Shown here: piece after piece, positions 46,981 to 55,288 of the stretch
How positions within the stretch are numbered: position 1 is the stretch's first letter
Layout of the letters: every line of letters begins with the position of its first letter
Program-made: the position numbers and the translations under genes
Assembly (NCBI GenBank): GCA_014896255.1
Contig: JADBKT010000017.1
Location: forward strand, 1-64,000
Direction of reading: 5' to 3'
DNA from: Hydrogenibacillus sp.
GTDB taxonomy: Bacteria; Bacillota; Bacilli; Thermicanales; DSM-22653
DNA: 64,000 nucleotides
The notes under the pieces: model-generated
The model's database searches: none
What the model was told of the DNA's origin: nothing
The model's input: only the letters and a program-made list of their open reading frames with translations

Positions 46981-47964
46981 ATGACATTCGAATCGACGAA
47001 GCGCGTGCCGCCTCATGCCAAGCGCGCGACGTTCGCCGGCGGCTGTTTTTGGTGCATGGTGCATCCGTTCGATCAAATTCCCGGCGTGCTCGGCGTCGTC
47101 TCCGGTTATACCGGCGGACACGTGGAGAATCCGACGTATGAGCAGGTGTCGACGGGCACGACCGGCCATTATGAAGCCGTACAGATCGCCTACGATCCGG
47201 AGCGGGTCGACTACCGCACGTTGCTCGAACGATTCTTCCGGCAGATCGACCCGACCGACCCGGACGGACAGTTCGCTGATCGCGGGCCGCAGTACCGGAC
47301 GGCCGTCTTTTACCATGACGACGAACAAAAAGCGGAAGCCGAAGCGTACATCCGTGAATTGGAAGCGAGCGGGCGCTTCAACCGTCCGCTCGCCACGCGC
47401 GTGCTTCCGGCGGGGCCCTTCTACCCTGCCGAGACAGAACATCAAGATTATTACAAGAAGCGCCCTTTTCACTATGCGCTTTACCGCGCCGGCTCGGGCC
47501 GCGACGACTTTATCCGCCGGTCGTGGAAAGATGAGCGAACCTTGGAGGAGCTCAGGGCGCGGCTTTCGCCGCTTCAATTTGCGGTGACCCAGGAAAACGC
47601 CACCGAACCGCCGTTTCAAAACGCGTATTGGAACAACACGCGTGAGGGCATCTACGTCGATGTCGTCTCCGGCGAGCCGCTTTTTTCGACGCGCGACCAG
47701 TACGACGCCGGCTGCGGTTGGCCGAGCTTTACGAAGCCGCTCCGCCCGGAAAACATCATCGAGCTCGTCGACACGAGCCACGGCATGATCCGCACCGAAG
47801 TGCGGAGCTTAAGAGGCGATTCGCACCTCGGGCATGTCTTCGACGACGGGCCGCCGGAGGCCGGCGGGCGACGTTATTGCATCAATTCCGCCGCGCTTCG
47901 CTTCATCCCGAAGGAGGATCTGGAAAAAGAAGGATATGGCGCGTATCGAAAGCTGTTTGACTGA
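46981..47964 (+). CDS. msrAB: Bifunctional peptide methionine sulfoxide reductase MsrA/MsrB
   Basis: [40 protein letters not shown]...[11 protein letters not shown]. Confidence 0.95.
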   Translation: MTFESTKRVPPHAKRATFAGGCFWCMVHPFDQIPGVLGVVSGYTGGHVENPTYEQVSTGTTGHYEAVQIAYDPERVDYRTLLERFFRQIDPTDPDGQFADRGPQYRTAVFYHDDEQKAEAEAYIRELEASGRFNRPLATRVLPAGPFYPAETEHQDYYKKRPFHYALYRAGSGRDDFIRRSWKDERTLEELRARLSPLQFAVTQENATEPPFQNAYWNNTREGIYVDVVSGEPLFSTRDQYDAGCGWPSFTKPLRPENIIELVDTSHGMIRTEVRSLRGDSHLGHVFDDGPPEAGGRRYCINSAALRFIPKEDLEKEGYGAYRKLFD

Positions 47965-47978
47965 CGCGGTCCTCGGGC

Positions 47979-48959
47979 TCACGGGCCGCCGAGATCGCGA
48001 TGGGCCGGGAAGCCTCCGGCGCCTTTCGCCCCTTTGACGGCCCGGACGACCGCGGCGGCGACGACGTCGGCGGCGATCGTCCCCACCCAATCGACGCTCG
48101 CCTCCACCTCCCCGGTGGCGAGGGCGAAGAGCGTATCGCCGTCGAACATCGTATGCACCGGATAGATCGTCCGCACGAGGCCGCCGTGGGCCATGTCGGC
48201 CACCTTCGTCGCCTGGACCTTGGTCAGTTTCGCGTTCGTCGCCACGACGCCGATCGTCGTCGCCGTGCCCGGAAAAGGATGGAAGTCATGCATCCGAGGA
48301 TCGTCGGCGACCGACTGCAAGGGGAGGATCGCACCGGAAGCGTCGCGGACACCGGCCAACACGGCACCGCTTCGAGGATCGCGCACCTCTCCGACGGCGT
48401 TCACCGCGACGATCGCCCCGACGACGAGGCCGTTTTGAAAGGCGCGTGCCGCGGTTCCCAGCCCGCTTTTCATCGCCCGCGCCATGCCGTAGATTTTGCC
48501 GACCGTAGCGCCCAGGCCGGCGCCGACGTTTCCCTGTGCCTCCGGGGACATTTTTCCGGCCCGGGCAGAAGCGGCATACCCCATCTCCCGCGTCGGGCGC
48601 ACGTCCGCCCGACCGACGGCCAGATCATAGAGCGCCGCCGCCGGGACGATCGGCACGCGGGCCGCGCCCGTCTCCAGACCGATCCCCTGCTCCTCCAAAT
48701 ATTGCACGACGCCGCCCGCGGCATCGAGCCCGAAGGCGCTCCCGCCGGCGAGGACGACCGCGTGCACGACGTCGACGAGGCCAAGCGGGTCAAGGGCATC
48801 GGTCTCGCGCGTCGCCGGCGCCGAACCGCGCACCGAGACGCCGCCGACGGCCCCTTGATCGACGCGGACGACGGTCACGCCGGTCAGCGCCTCCGTATCG
48901 CCGGCGTGTCCGACCTTCACCCCGGGGACGGCGGTGATGGTGAGCGGGGAGTCCGTCAT
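47979..48959 (-). CDS. P1 family peptidase (DmpA-like)
   Basis: VKVGHAGDTEALTGVTVV, VVLAGGSAFGLDAAGGVVQYLEE, VGAIVAVNAVGEVRDP. Confidence 0.9.
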   Translation of the reverse strand: MTDSPLTITAVPGVKVGHAGDTEALTGVTVVRVDQGAVGGVSVRGSAPATRETDALDPLGLVDVVHAVVLAGGSAFGLDAAGGVVQYLEEQGIGLETGAARVPIVPAAALYDLAVGRADVRPTREMGYAASARAGKMSPEAQGNVGAGLGATVGKIYGMARAMKSGLGTAARAFQNGLVVGAIVAVNAVGEVRDPRSGAVLAGVRDASGAILPLQSVADDPRMHDFHPFPGTATTIGVVATNAKLTKVQATKVADMAHGGLVRTIYPVHTMFDGDTLFALATGEVEASVDWVGTIAADVVAAAVVRAVKGAKGAGGFPAHRDLGGP

Positions 48960-49043
48960 CGAACGCCTCCTCTCGAAACCGGCCATGAACGGAACCGGCC
49001 GGATGGATGGTCCGGACGGCTGACGAACGGGGTCGTGTTTGCG

Positions 49044-49199
49044 TTATGCCTGATCCCATCCGTACCGCGCTTTGACGATCGAAAGAAGGCCGGCGCGCTC
49101 AAGAAGCGGCTCCGGCGCCAAGAACGTCACCGTCACGACGCCGGGATGGCGCCCGATTTCGATCGCCCCGGTGATCGCCGCAATGATATCATAGTTCAT
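49044..49199 (-). CDS. Unannotated small ORF (51 aa)
   Basis: MNYDIIAAITGAIEIGRHPGVVTVTFLAPEPLLERAGLLSIVKARYGWDQA; strongly GC-rich third codon positions; below the ORF-track cutoff. Confidence 0.5.
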   Translation of the reverse strand: MNYDIIAAITGAIEIGRHPGVVTVTFLAPEPLLERAGLLSIVKARYGWDQA

Positions 49200-49282
49200 T
49201 GCATGGATCTATGTCTATCATTTGCATTTATCATTTTTTGAGCTCGATGATCGCCTTTGGGCGAACGATCATCGCGCAAGGC

Positions 49283-51301
49283 TCAAGGGCGCCGCTCCAC
49301 GGCGCCCCCGGCGTCGATCGTCCAGGCGACGAGCGCGCGATAGCCCGGCGCGCTGAGCTGGGTGTACAGCGTGCCGTCCTCGTCAAAATACAGGAGGTCA
49401 GCGTTCAACCGTTCTCCGAGGTCGACTGACCACCCGCCGTCCGCCGCGTAAACGCGGACGGTCGGCGCGCCGCCGGCGGGCGGGACAAGTTCCGCGGCGA
49501 GCAGGCGCTCATCCGGAGAAGCGAGCAATCGTGCGGCGAACGCGCCCTTCCGCCGGTCGAGCAGGCGAAAGGCGCCTTGCTCAAGATCGTACGCGCCGAT
49601 CCACGAATCCCCTCCGTCGGCCAGGGCGATGATGATTTCTCCGTGCTTCGGCAGATAGGCGATCGCCGTCGGCCTCGCCGCATCCGTCGTCCCGAACGCC
49701 TCCCTCGCCTCGCTTACGGGGAAAAGCGTCTGTTTCCCCGCCTCATCGACCATGACCAAGGCCGGGGAATCAAAGCGTTCATCGAGCGCGACCGACTGTT
49801 CACCGAGGCGTTCGTTCCGGAGGATGCGCCATTCGCCGCCCTCCTGCCCGAGCGTGTACCGCACCCGAACCATGCTCGCATACGGCATCGACGTGTACGA
49901 CCACATTTCCGCGACGTCGATCGTCGCCCGCTCGCCGTTTGGCGCGTCTTCCGCACGGAGGACGGCAAAGCCGACCTTGCGCGGGTTGGACATCGGCGGG
50001 AGCTGATCACCGGGAAATAACCGGAGGGCAAAAAAGTCGTCGCCGCGCAGCGTCGCCGTTTCATACGCGCGGACGACGGCGGCCGGACCGGGCGGGCGGT
50101 CGTCGAGCGCGATGCGGATGAGGCGCATCTCCCCGCCCGGATCGACGTTGGTGCTTTGAAGGACGTATAGGGATCGGACGTCTTCCGCCCAGCGGGGTTT
50201 GAAGTAGCTGTAATACGGCAGGACGGTCCACCGGCCGTCCTGCCGGATCGCGTTCGGCGCCGGAACGTTGAACGAAAGCCGCCGTGCCGTGCGGCCGTCG
50301 AGATCGACCAACCAGACGCCTTCCAGCGCATCCTGCGGCGGATCGGGCGTGTCGAAGGAGCCCGTCTGCGGAACGTGGACATATGCGACGTACCGTCCGT
50401 CGGGGGACACTGCAGGGTCTTTGCCGTGGGCGATGACCTTTTCTTGACCGCCTTCGTCTCGATAGACGATCTCAAACGTCGGCCGGAGGCTCGGCGCCTC
50501 GTCCGCTTCCTCCGGATCAGGCACCTCACGTGCCACGGAGACGTAGACGAAACCGCCCTTGTCGGGCACCGGGGCCGGATTTTCCCCTTCACCCAGCACG
50601 GTGACGGCATGCGTTCGGATGTCGAAGGCGACGATCTCGGATGCGCGCACCACAAACCCGTGCGTCTCGCGCGGCGCGATCGTCCTGCGCGTGAGCAGGA
50701 TCGTATGCGCATCTTGAAAGACCGGCCGTTCATAGTACACCGCTTCGTTCGGCGGGCCGTCCGCCGCATGTCCTGCTTCCGGCGCCGCCGCCCCTCCTTT
50801 GAGCCAGACGGTTTTCTCCCCGGTCAACAGATCGTACGCACCCAACTGTTCGCCCGTCGACCAGACGATCGTCCGCCCGTCGGGGCTTAAGTCAATGTCG
50901 CCGAAGGCGCCGTCGGCGATCTTCTCCAGGCGGGCGCCGTCCAGGCGGTAAAGTCCGCCGACGGAGGCGCTGAGATAAAGGCCGGCAGACGATGCGGCAT
51001 ATCCCTGAGGCGCCAATGTGGTGCGGTCGAGCCGGGCGACCGTCTTCATCTCGCCGACGCTCCAATCGGCGGCCAACACGTGCGACGTCTCGCCCCAGCG
51101 TGCCGGAAGCAGCGAGGACGACCAGAGGAGGGCGACGAGGAGCGCGGCCGCCCCGGCCGTCGCCCCCGCCGCGGCGAAAGCGCGCCGCCGGAGACGGCGG
51201 AGGAAGGCGCGACGGAGCGAGCGCTTGAGCGTTTCATTCACGGTGAGCCGTTCTTTCAGGCGCATGAGCGCCTGCTCGAGATCGATCGGCGGCCTTTCCA
51301 T
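49283..51301 (-). CDS. Membrane-anchored putative WD40/TolB-like protein, candidate anti-sigma factor
   Basis: 672 aa; short cytoplasmic N-terminus, TM AAGATAGAAALLVALLWSSSLL, repeated PDGRTIVW / SPDGRYVAYV elements; overlaps an ECF sigma gene. Confidence 0.7.
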   Translation of the reverse strand: MERPPIDLEQALMRLKERLTVNETLKRSLRRAFLRRLRRRAFAAAGATAGAAALLVALLWSSSLLPARWGETSHVLAADWSVGEMKTVARLDRTTLAPQGYAASSAGLYLSASVGGLYRLDGARLEKIADGAFGDIDLSPDGRTIVWSTGEQLGAYDLLTGEKTVWLKGGAAAPEAGHAADGPPNEAVYYERPVFQDAHTILLTRRTIAPRETHGFVVRASEIVAFDIRTHAVTVLGEGENPAPVPDKGGFVYVSVAREVPDPEEADEAPSLRPTFEIVYRDEGGQEKVIAHGKDPAVSPDGRYVAYVHVPQTGSFDTPDPPQDALEGVWLVDLDGRTARRLSFNVPAPNAIRQDGRWTVLPYYSYFKPRWAEDVRSLYVLQSTNVDPGGEMRLIRIALDDRPPGPAAVVRAYETATLRGDDFFALRLFPGDQLPPMSNPRKVGFAVLRAEDAPNGERATIDVAEMWSYTSMPYASMVRVRYTLGQEGGEWRILRNERLGEQSVALDERFDSPALVMVDEAGKQTLFPVSEAREAFGTTDAARPTAIAYLPKHGEIIIALADGGDSWIGAYDLEQGAFRLLDRRKGAFAARLLASPDERLLAAELVPPAGGAPTVRVYAADGGWSVDLGERLNADLLYFDEDGTLYTQLSAPGYRALVAWTIDAGGAVERRP

Positions 51302-51827
51302 CGCGGTTCACCTCATCCAGACAGGCGCGGATCCAGGCGCCAAGTTTTTGCATGATCCGAGAAACGCGCGTTTTGAGCGCCGAGACGCTTCGTTCAACGA
51401 TCTGAGCGATCTCGTCGTAGCGCAGGTCGGCGAAATACTTCAGTTCGATCAGTTCGCGGTCGAACGGTTTCAGCAAGAGAAGCGCTTCACGCAAGCAGTG
51501 AAGCGCGTCGTCTTCTTCGCCGGGGAGAGGCGCCTGAAACGCTCCGTAGCGCCCCTCTGCCGGTGATCCCGGCTCAAACGGTTCCTCCGCGGCGCGAACG
51601 GCGCTTCGCCGATAATGGTCGATCACGGCATGGCGCGCCATCGCAAACAGATACGCTTTCGGCGAAAACGCCCGCTCGAGCGCCCGCCGGTGGAGGAACG
51701 CCTTTTCAAAGACGGCGCTCACGATGTCATCCGTATCGTGGCGATCGCCGACTCGGGCGTAGACATAACGATAGACATCGTCAAAGTAAGCATCGTACAA
51801 CTCCAAGAACCGCCGGCTCACCGCCAC
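51234..51827 (-). CDS. ECF-type RNA polymerase sigma factor
   Basis: YDAYFDDVYRYVYARVGDRHDTDDIVSAVFEKAF; LKYFADLRYDEIAQIVERSVSALKTRVSRIMQKL. Confidence 0.9.
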   Translation of the reverse strand: MAVSRRFLELYDAYFDDVYRYVYARVGDRHDTDDIVSAVFEKAFLHRRALERAFSPKAYLFAMARHAVIDHYRRSAVRAAEEPFEPGSPAEGRYGAFQAPLPGEEDDALHCLREALLLLKPFDRELIELKYFADLRYDEIAQIVERSVSALKTRVSRIMQKLGAWIRACLDEVNRDGKAADRSRAGAHAPERTAHRE

Positions 51828-51896
51828 CCCCCTTTCCGGCTATGTCCCTCCCCATAACGAATAAACGTTGAGGGCGGGCAAAAGGTTACAACAACA

Positions 51897-51923
51897 AAAA
51901 AAGCGGCCGTCAAAAGCCGCCCT
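51897..51923 (-). terminator. Intrinsic terminator downstream of the aspartokinase
   Basis: minus strand GGGCGGCTTTTGACGGCCGCTTTTTTT. Confidence 0.65.
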
Positions 51924-51950
51924 TCGATCGATGGGTCTTATCAATGGGTC

Positions 51951-52760
51951 TTATTTTCGCGCCCCGGCGGCCGTCCGCACCTCCGCGGCGCCTTGTGCCG
52001 CAGGCGTTTTCCATCGAAAGTCCGCACTCGCGATCAACGTCCCTTCGGCCAGCGGATCGGAGGCATCGTTCCTGGCGATGATGAGCGGAATGCCGGAACG
52101 CATCGCCCAACGCACGGCGTCGGGATGGATCACCTTCGCCCCGTTTTCGGCGAGCCGAAGCGCCTCTTCATAGGTCAGACACGAAAAACGGCAGGCGTCC
52201 GCATCGCGCCGCGGATCGGCGCTGTAGACGCCGTCGACGTCGGTATAGATCTCACACCGGTCGGCGGCGATGGCCGCGGCCAGCGCCACGGCCGACGTAT
52301 CCGAACCGCCGCGGCCGAGCGTCGTCACGTCGCCCGTCGGCGAAACGCCTTGAAAACCGGCGACGACCGGCACCCAACCCCGGGCGAGCGCCGCCTCGAC
52401 ATGCGCCGTATCGAAAGCGATCAGCTGGGCGCGGCCGAAGGCGCCGTCGGTGTAAAGCCCCGCCTGCGCGCCGGTCATCGCCACCGCCGGAATCCCCCGC
52501 CTGCCGAGCGCCATCGCCATGAGACTCGCCGAGACGATCTCTCCCGTCGACAACAGTAGATCCAGCTCGCGCGGCGGCGGTGCATCGCTCACTTCGCCCG
52601 CGAGCGCGAGCAACCCGTCGGTCGTTCGGCCCATCGCCGAAACGACGACGGCGACTTCCGCGCCGTTTTGGACCGTCTGCGCGATTTTATCCGCCATGCG
52701 CCCGATCGCTTCGACCGTGGCCAGCGACGATCCGCCGTATTTTTGCACGATGCGCGCCAT
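51951..52760 (-). CDS. Aspartate kinase, catalytic domain only (no ACT domains)
   Basis: MARIVQKYGGSSLATVEAIGRMA, LLSTGEIVSASLMAMAL, TLGRGGSDTSAVALAAA, DVDGVYSADPR; about 269 aa. Confidence 0.88.
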   Translation of the reverse strand: MARIVQKYGGSSLATVEAIGRMADKIAQTVQNGAEVAVVVSAMGRTTDGLLALAGEVSDAPPPRELDLLLSTGEIVSASLMAMALGRRGIPAVAMTGAQAGLYTDGAFGRAQLIAFDTAHVEAALARGWVPVVAGFQGVSPTGDVTTLGRGGSDTSAVALAAAIAADRCEIYTDVDGVYSADPRRDADACRFSCLTYEEALRLAENGAKVIHPDAVRWAMRSGIPLIIARNDASDPLAEGTLIASADFRWKTPAAQGAAEVRTAAGARK

Positions 52761-52792
52761 GGAAGCCGTTCTCTCCTCTCCGTGTCTCCAAT

Positions 52793-52851
52793 TGGTGTAC
52801 ACCATGTTTCTGTTTTTTAGACAGTATAGCAGCGATCCGCCGGATTTGCAA
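52793..52851 (-). promoter_or_regulatory. Putative SigA promoter plus palindromic operator of the aspartokinase gene
   Basis: minus strand TTGCAA-17N-TATACT; perfect palindrome TGGTGTACACCA at 52793-52804. Confidence 0.6.
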
Positions 52852-52975
52852 GATGCTTTATCATTTTTCTGGAACAAAATATGCACCGCTTTCGATCAAG
52901 TTTCGATCAAGCGGTGCGATCGACAGAACACCATCGTCTGCCTCGCGAGGCGGTCATCCCGTTCACGTCACGCGA

Positions 52976-53758
52976 TCACTTCGGGCCGGACGATCGATAC
53001 GCACGGGCGCTTTCGACAAATGCCCGGAACAACTTCTGCGACGGCACGTCCCCGGCGGCGGCGAGCGCTTCGGCGTGCCACTGGACGCCGATGCCGAAGC
53101 CGCCTTCCACCCGCTCGATCGCTTCGACGACGCCGTCTTCACTGTGGGCGCTCGCCACCCATCCCGGCGCCACGCGACGCACGGCCTGATGGTGAAAACT
53201 GTTCACACGCAGCGCCGACCGCCCGACGATGGCCTGCAGGCGAGAGCCTGCGACCAGGCGGACCGCATGCGCCGGATGGTCCCGCGGTGCACGCTGCTGG
53301 TGCTGAATCAGCAGCCGGCCGTATTGCGCCGTAAGGTCCTGATACAGATCGCCGCCCAGCGCCACGTTGATCACCTGCGCGCCGCGGCAAATGCCCAAAA
53401 GCGGCATGCCGCGGGCGACGGCCAAGTGCACCGCGGCCACTTCGAAAGCGTCGCGTTCCGGCGTGACTTCTCCGAGCGCCGGATGCGGCGCTTCACCGAA
53501 ATACCACGGATCGATGTCGTCGCCGCCGGTGAGCATAAGCCCGTCGATGCGCGCAAGCATCGTTTCCGCCTCGGCTTTCGCCGCTTCGACGACCGGCGGC
53601 GATGCGCCGGACGGCGGGCCGTAACCCCAGATCACCGGCACCCCGCCGGCATCCTCGACGGCGGTCAAATAGTCCCGCTGCACCGTATAGCGCCCATCGC
53701 GACCATAAGCGGGAACGAGGCCGATCAACGGTTTTTGGCCTGGCGCCGTCATCCCCAT
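52976..53758 (-). CDS. Gamma-glutamyl-gamma-aminobutyrate hydrolase family protein (class I GATase)
   Basis: IGLVPAYGRDGRYTVQRDYLTAVEDAGGVPVIWG; LTGGDDIDPWYFGE; LGICRGAQVINVALGGDLYQDL. Confidence 0.92.
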   Translation of the reverse strand: MGMTAPGQKPLIGLVPAYGRDGRYTVQRDYLTAVEDAGGVPVIWGYGPPSGASPPVVEAAKAEAETMLARIDGLMLTGGDDIDPWYFGEAPHPALGEVTPERDAFEVAAVHLAVARGMPLLGICRGAQVINVALGGDLYQDLTAQYGRLLIQHQQRAPRDHPAHAVRLVAGSRLQAIVGRSALRVNSFHHQAVRRVAPGWVASAHSEDGVVEAIERVEGGFGIGVQWHAEALAAAGDVPSQKLFRAFVESARAYRSSGPK

Positions 53759-55131
53759 TCTCCTTTCAGGAACGCGCCGACATCATCGCTCGCTTCGTCT
53801 TCCGAACCCTCGTCGTCCGCCGACAGAGAACGATCGAAACGCACCACATCGGCATACGTCTCCCGGCGCACGACAAGGCGCGCCTTTCCGTTCCGGACGA
53901 AGACGACCGCCGGACGGGGCAAGCGGTTATAATTGCTGGACATGGCAAACGCATAAGCGCCGGTCGCCGGGACGGCGATGAGATCCCCCGGGCGAACCGG
54001 CGGAAGATCGGCCGCCTCGATCAACACGTCGCCGCTTTCGCACAACTTCCCGGCAACGGTCACCGTCTCCGTCGCCGCTTCCCGGGCGCGATTGGCCAGA
54101 AGCGCCGTATAGCGCGCGCCGTAGAGCGCCGGGCGAATGTTGTCGGACATCCCGCCGTCCACGGCGACATAACGGCGCACGCCGGGCAGGTCCTTGATCG
54201 ATCCGACGCGATACAGCGTCCACCCCGCCTCACCGACGATCGAACGGCCCGGCTCGAACCACAGCGCCGGCAGGGCATAACCGGCGTCGGCAAAGCGTGC
54301 CTTGACCCCGCGGACGATGTCGAGGAGAAGCGTTTCAATGGGAGGCGCATCTTCCGCTTCGGTATGCGCGATGCCGAATCCCCCGCCCAAGTTCAGCACG
54401 TCAAACGAAAACTGCGGAAGCGACGGCAACGCACCGAGCAACCGCTCGACCGCCGCCAGGTACCCGGCGGCGCTGAAAATCTGCGATCCGATGTGCATGT
54501 GCAAACCCGTAAGGCGTAGCTCCGGAATCTCTTGCACGCGCCGGATCGCTTCTGCGACCTGCCCGCTTCCCAAGTCGAAGCCGAACTTCGAATCTTCCTG
54601 TCCGGTGGAGATATAGGCGTGCGTATCGGCATGCACGCCGGGCGTCATCCGCAACAGCACGTTGACCGGCTGACCTTGACGACTGCAGGTCCCTTCCCTG
54701 ATCAGCGCCGCCAGGCGTTCCAATTCGACGAAATTGTCGACGATGATCGTGCCGACGCCGGCTTGAAGCGCCAGTTCGAGCTCTTCGACACTTTTGTTGT
54801 TGCCGTGAAAATGAATGCGCTCCGGCGGAAAACCGCTGATGAACGCCGTATACAGCTCGCCGCCGGAGACGACGTCTAAGCTCAACCCCTCCTCCTGCGC
54901 CAGCTCGACCATCGCCCGTATACAAAACGCTTTGCAGGCATACGCCACGTCGTAATCGACGCCTTCTGCCTGAAGCACGCGGTGAAAGGTGCGCACGCGC
55001 TCGCGGATCAGCGCCTCATCATACACGAAAAGCGGCGTCCCGAAGCGTTCCGCCAATCGGTCGGCGGCGACGCCGCCGATCGTAAGCACTCCCCGATCGT
55101 TGATGTGACTTGTCCCTTTCAACAACGGCAT
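53749..55131 (-). CDS. lysA: Diaminopimelate decarboxylase
   Basis: ERFGTPLFVYDEALIRER; YDVAYACKAFCIRAMV; GGGFGIAHTEAEDAP; DGGMSDNIRPALYGARY. Confidence 0.95.
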   Translation of the reverse strand: MPLLKGTSHINDRGVLTIGGVAADRLAERFGTPLFVYDEALIRERVRTFHRVLQAEGVDYDVAYACKAFCIRAMVELAQEEGLSLDVVSGGELYTAFISGFPPERIHFHGNNKSVEELELALQAGVGTIIVDNFVELERLAALIREGTCSRQGQPVNVLLRMTPGVHADTHAYISTGQEDSKFGFDLGSGQVAEAIRRVQEIPELRLTGLHMHIGSQIFSAAGYLAAVERLLGALPSLPQFSFDVLNLGGGFGIAHTEAEDAPPIETLLLDIVRGVKARFADAGYALPALWFEPGRSIVGEAGWTLYRVGSIKDLPGVRRYVAVDGGMSDNIRPALYGARYTALLANRAREAATETVTVAGKLCESGDVLIEAADLPPVRPGDLIAVPATGAYAFAMSSNYNRLPRPAVVFVRNGKARLVVRRETYADVVRFDRSLSADDEGSEDEASDDVGAFLKGEWG

Positions 55132-55288
55132 GGTCTCTCCTCCACTCCTGCCCGCGAATACGGTGCCGGCAACCGGAACACGATGCTGGCAATATGATAG
55201 CACGAACGAACACGCGCGGCCACAGTCCGGACGTCTGACAACCGTGAGCGCTTCGATCGACGGTGATCCACGCATATTCCGTCGCCCG

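Noticed and set aside
52521-53334. Plus-strand ORFs over the aspartokinase/GATase region
   Set aside because: Antisense shadows; both minus-strand genes have clear family motifs.
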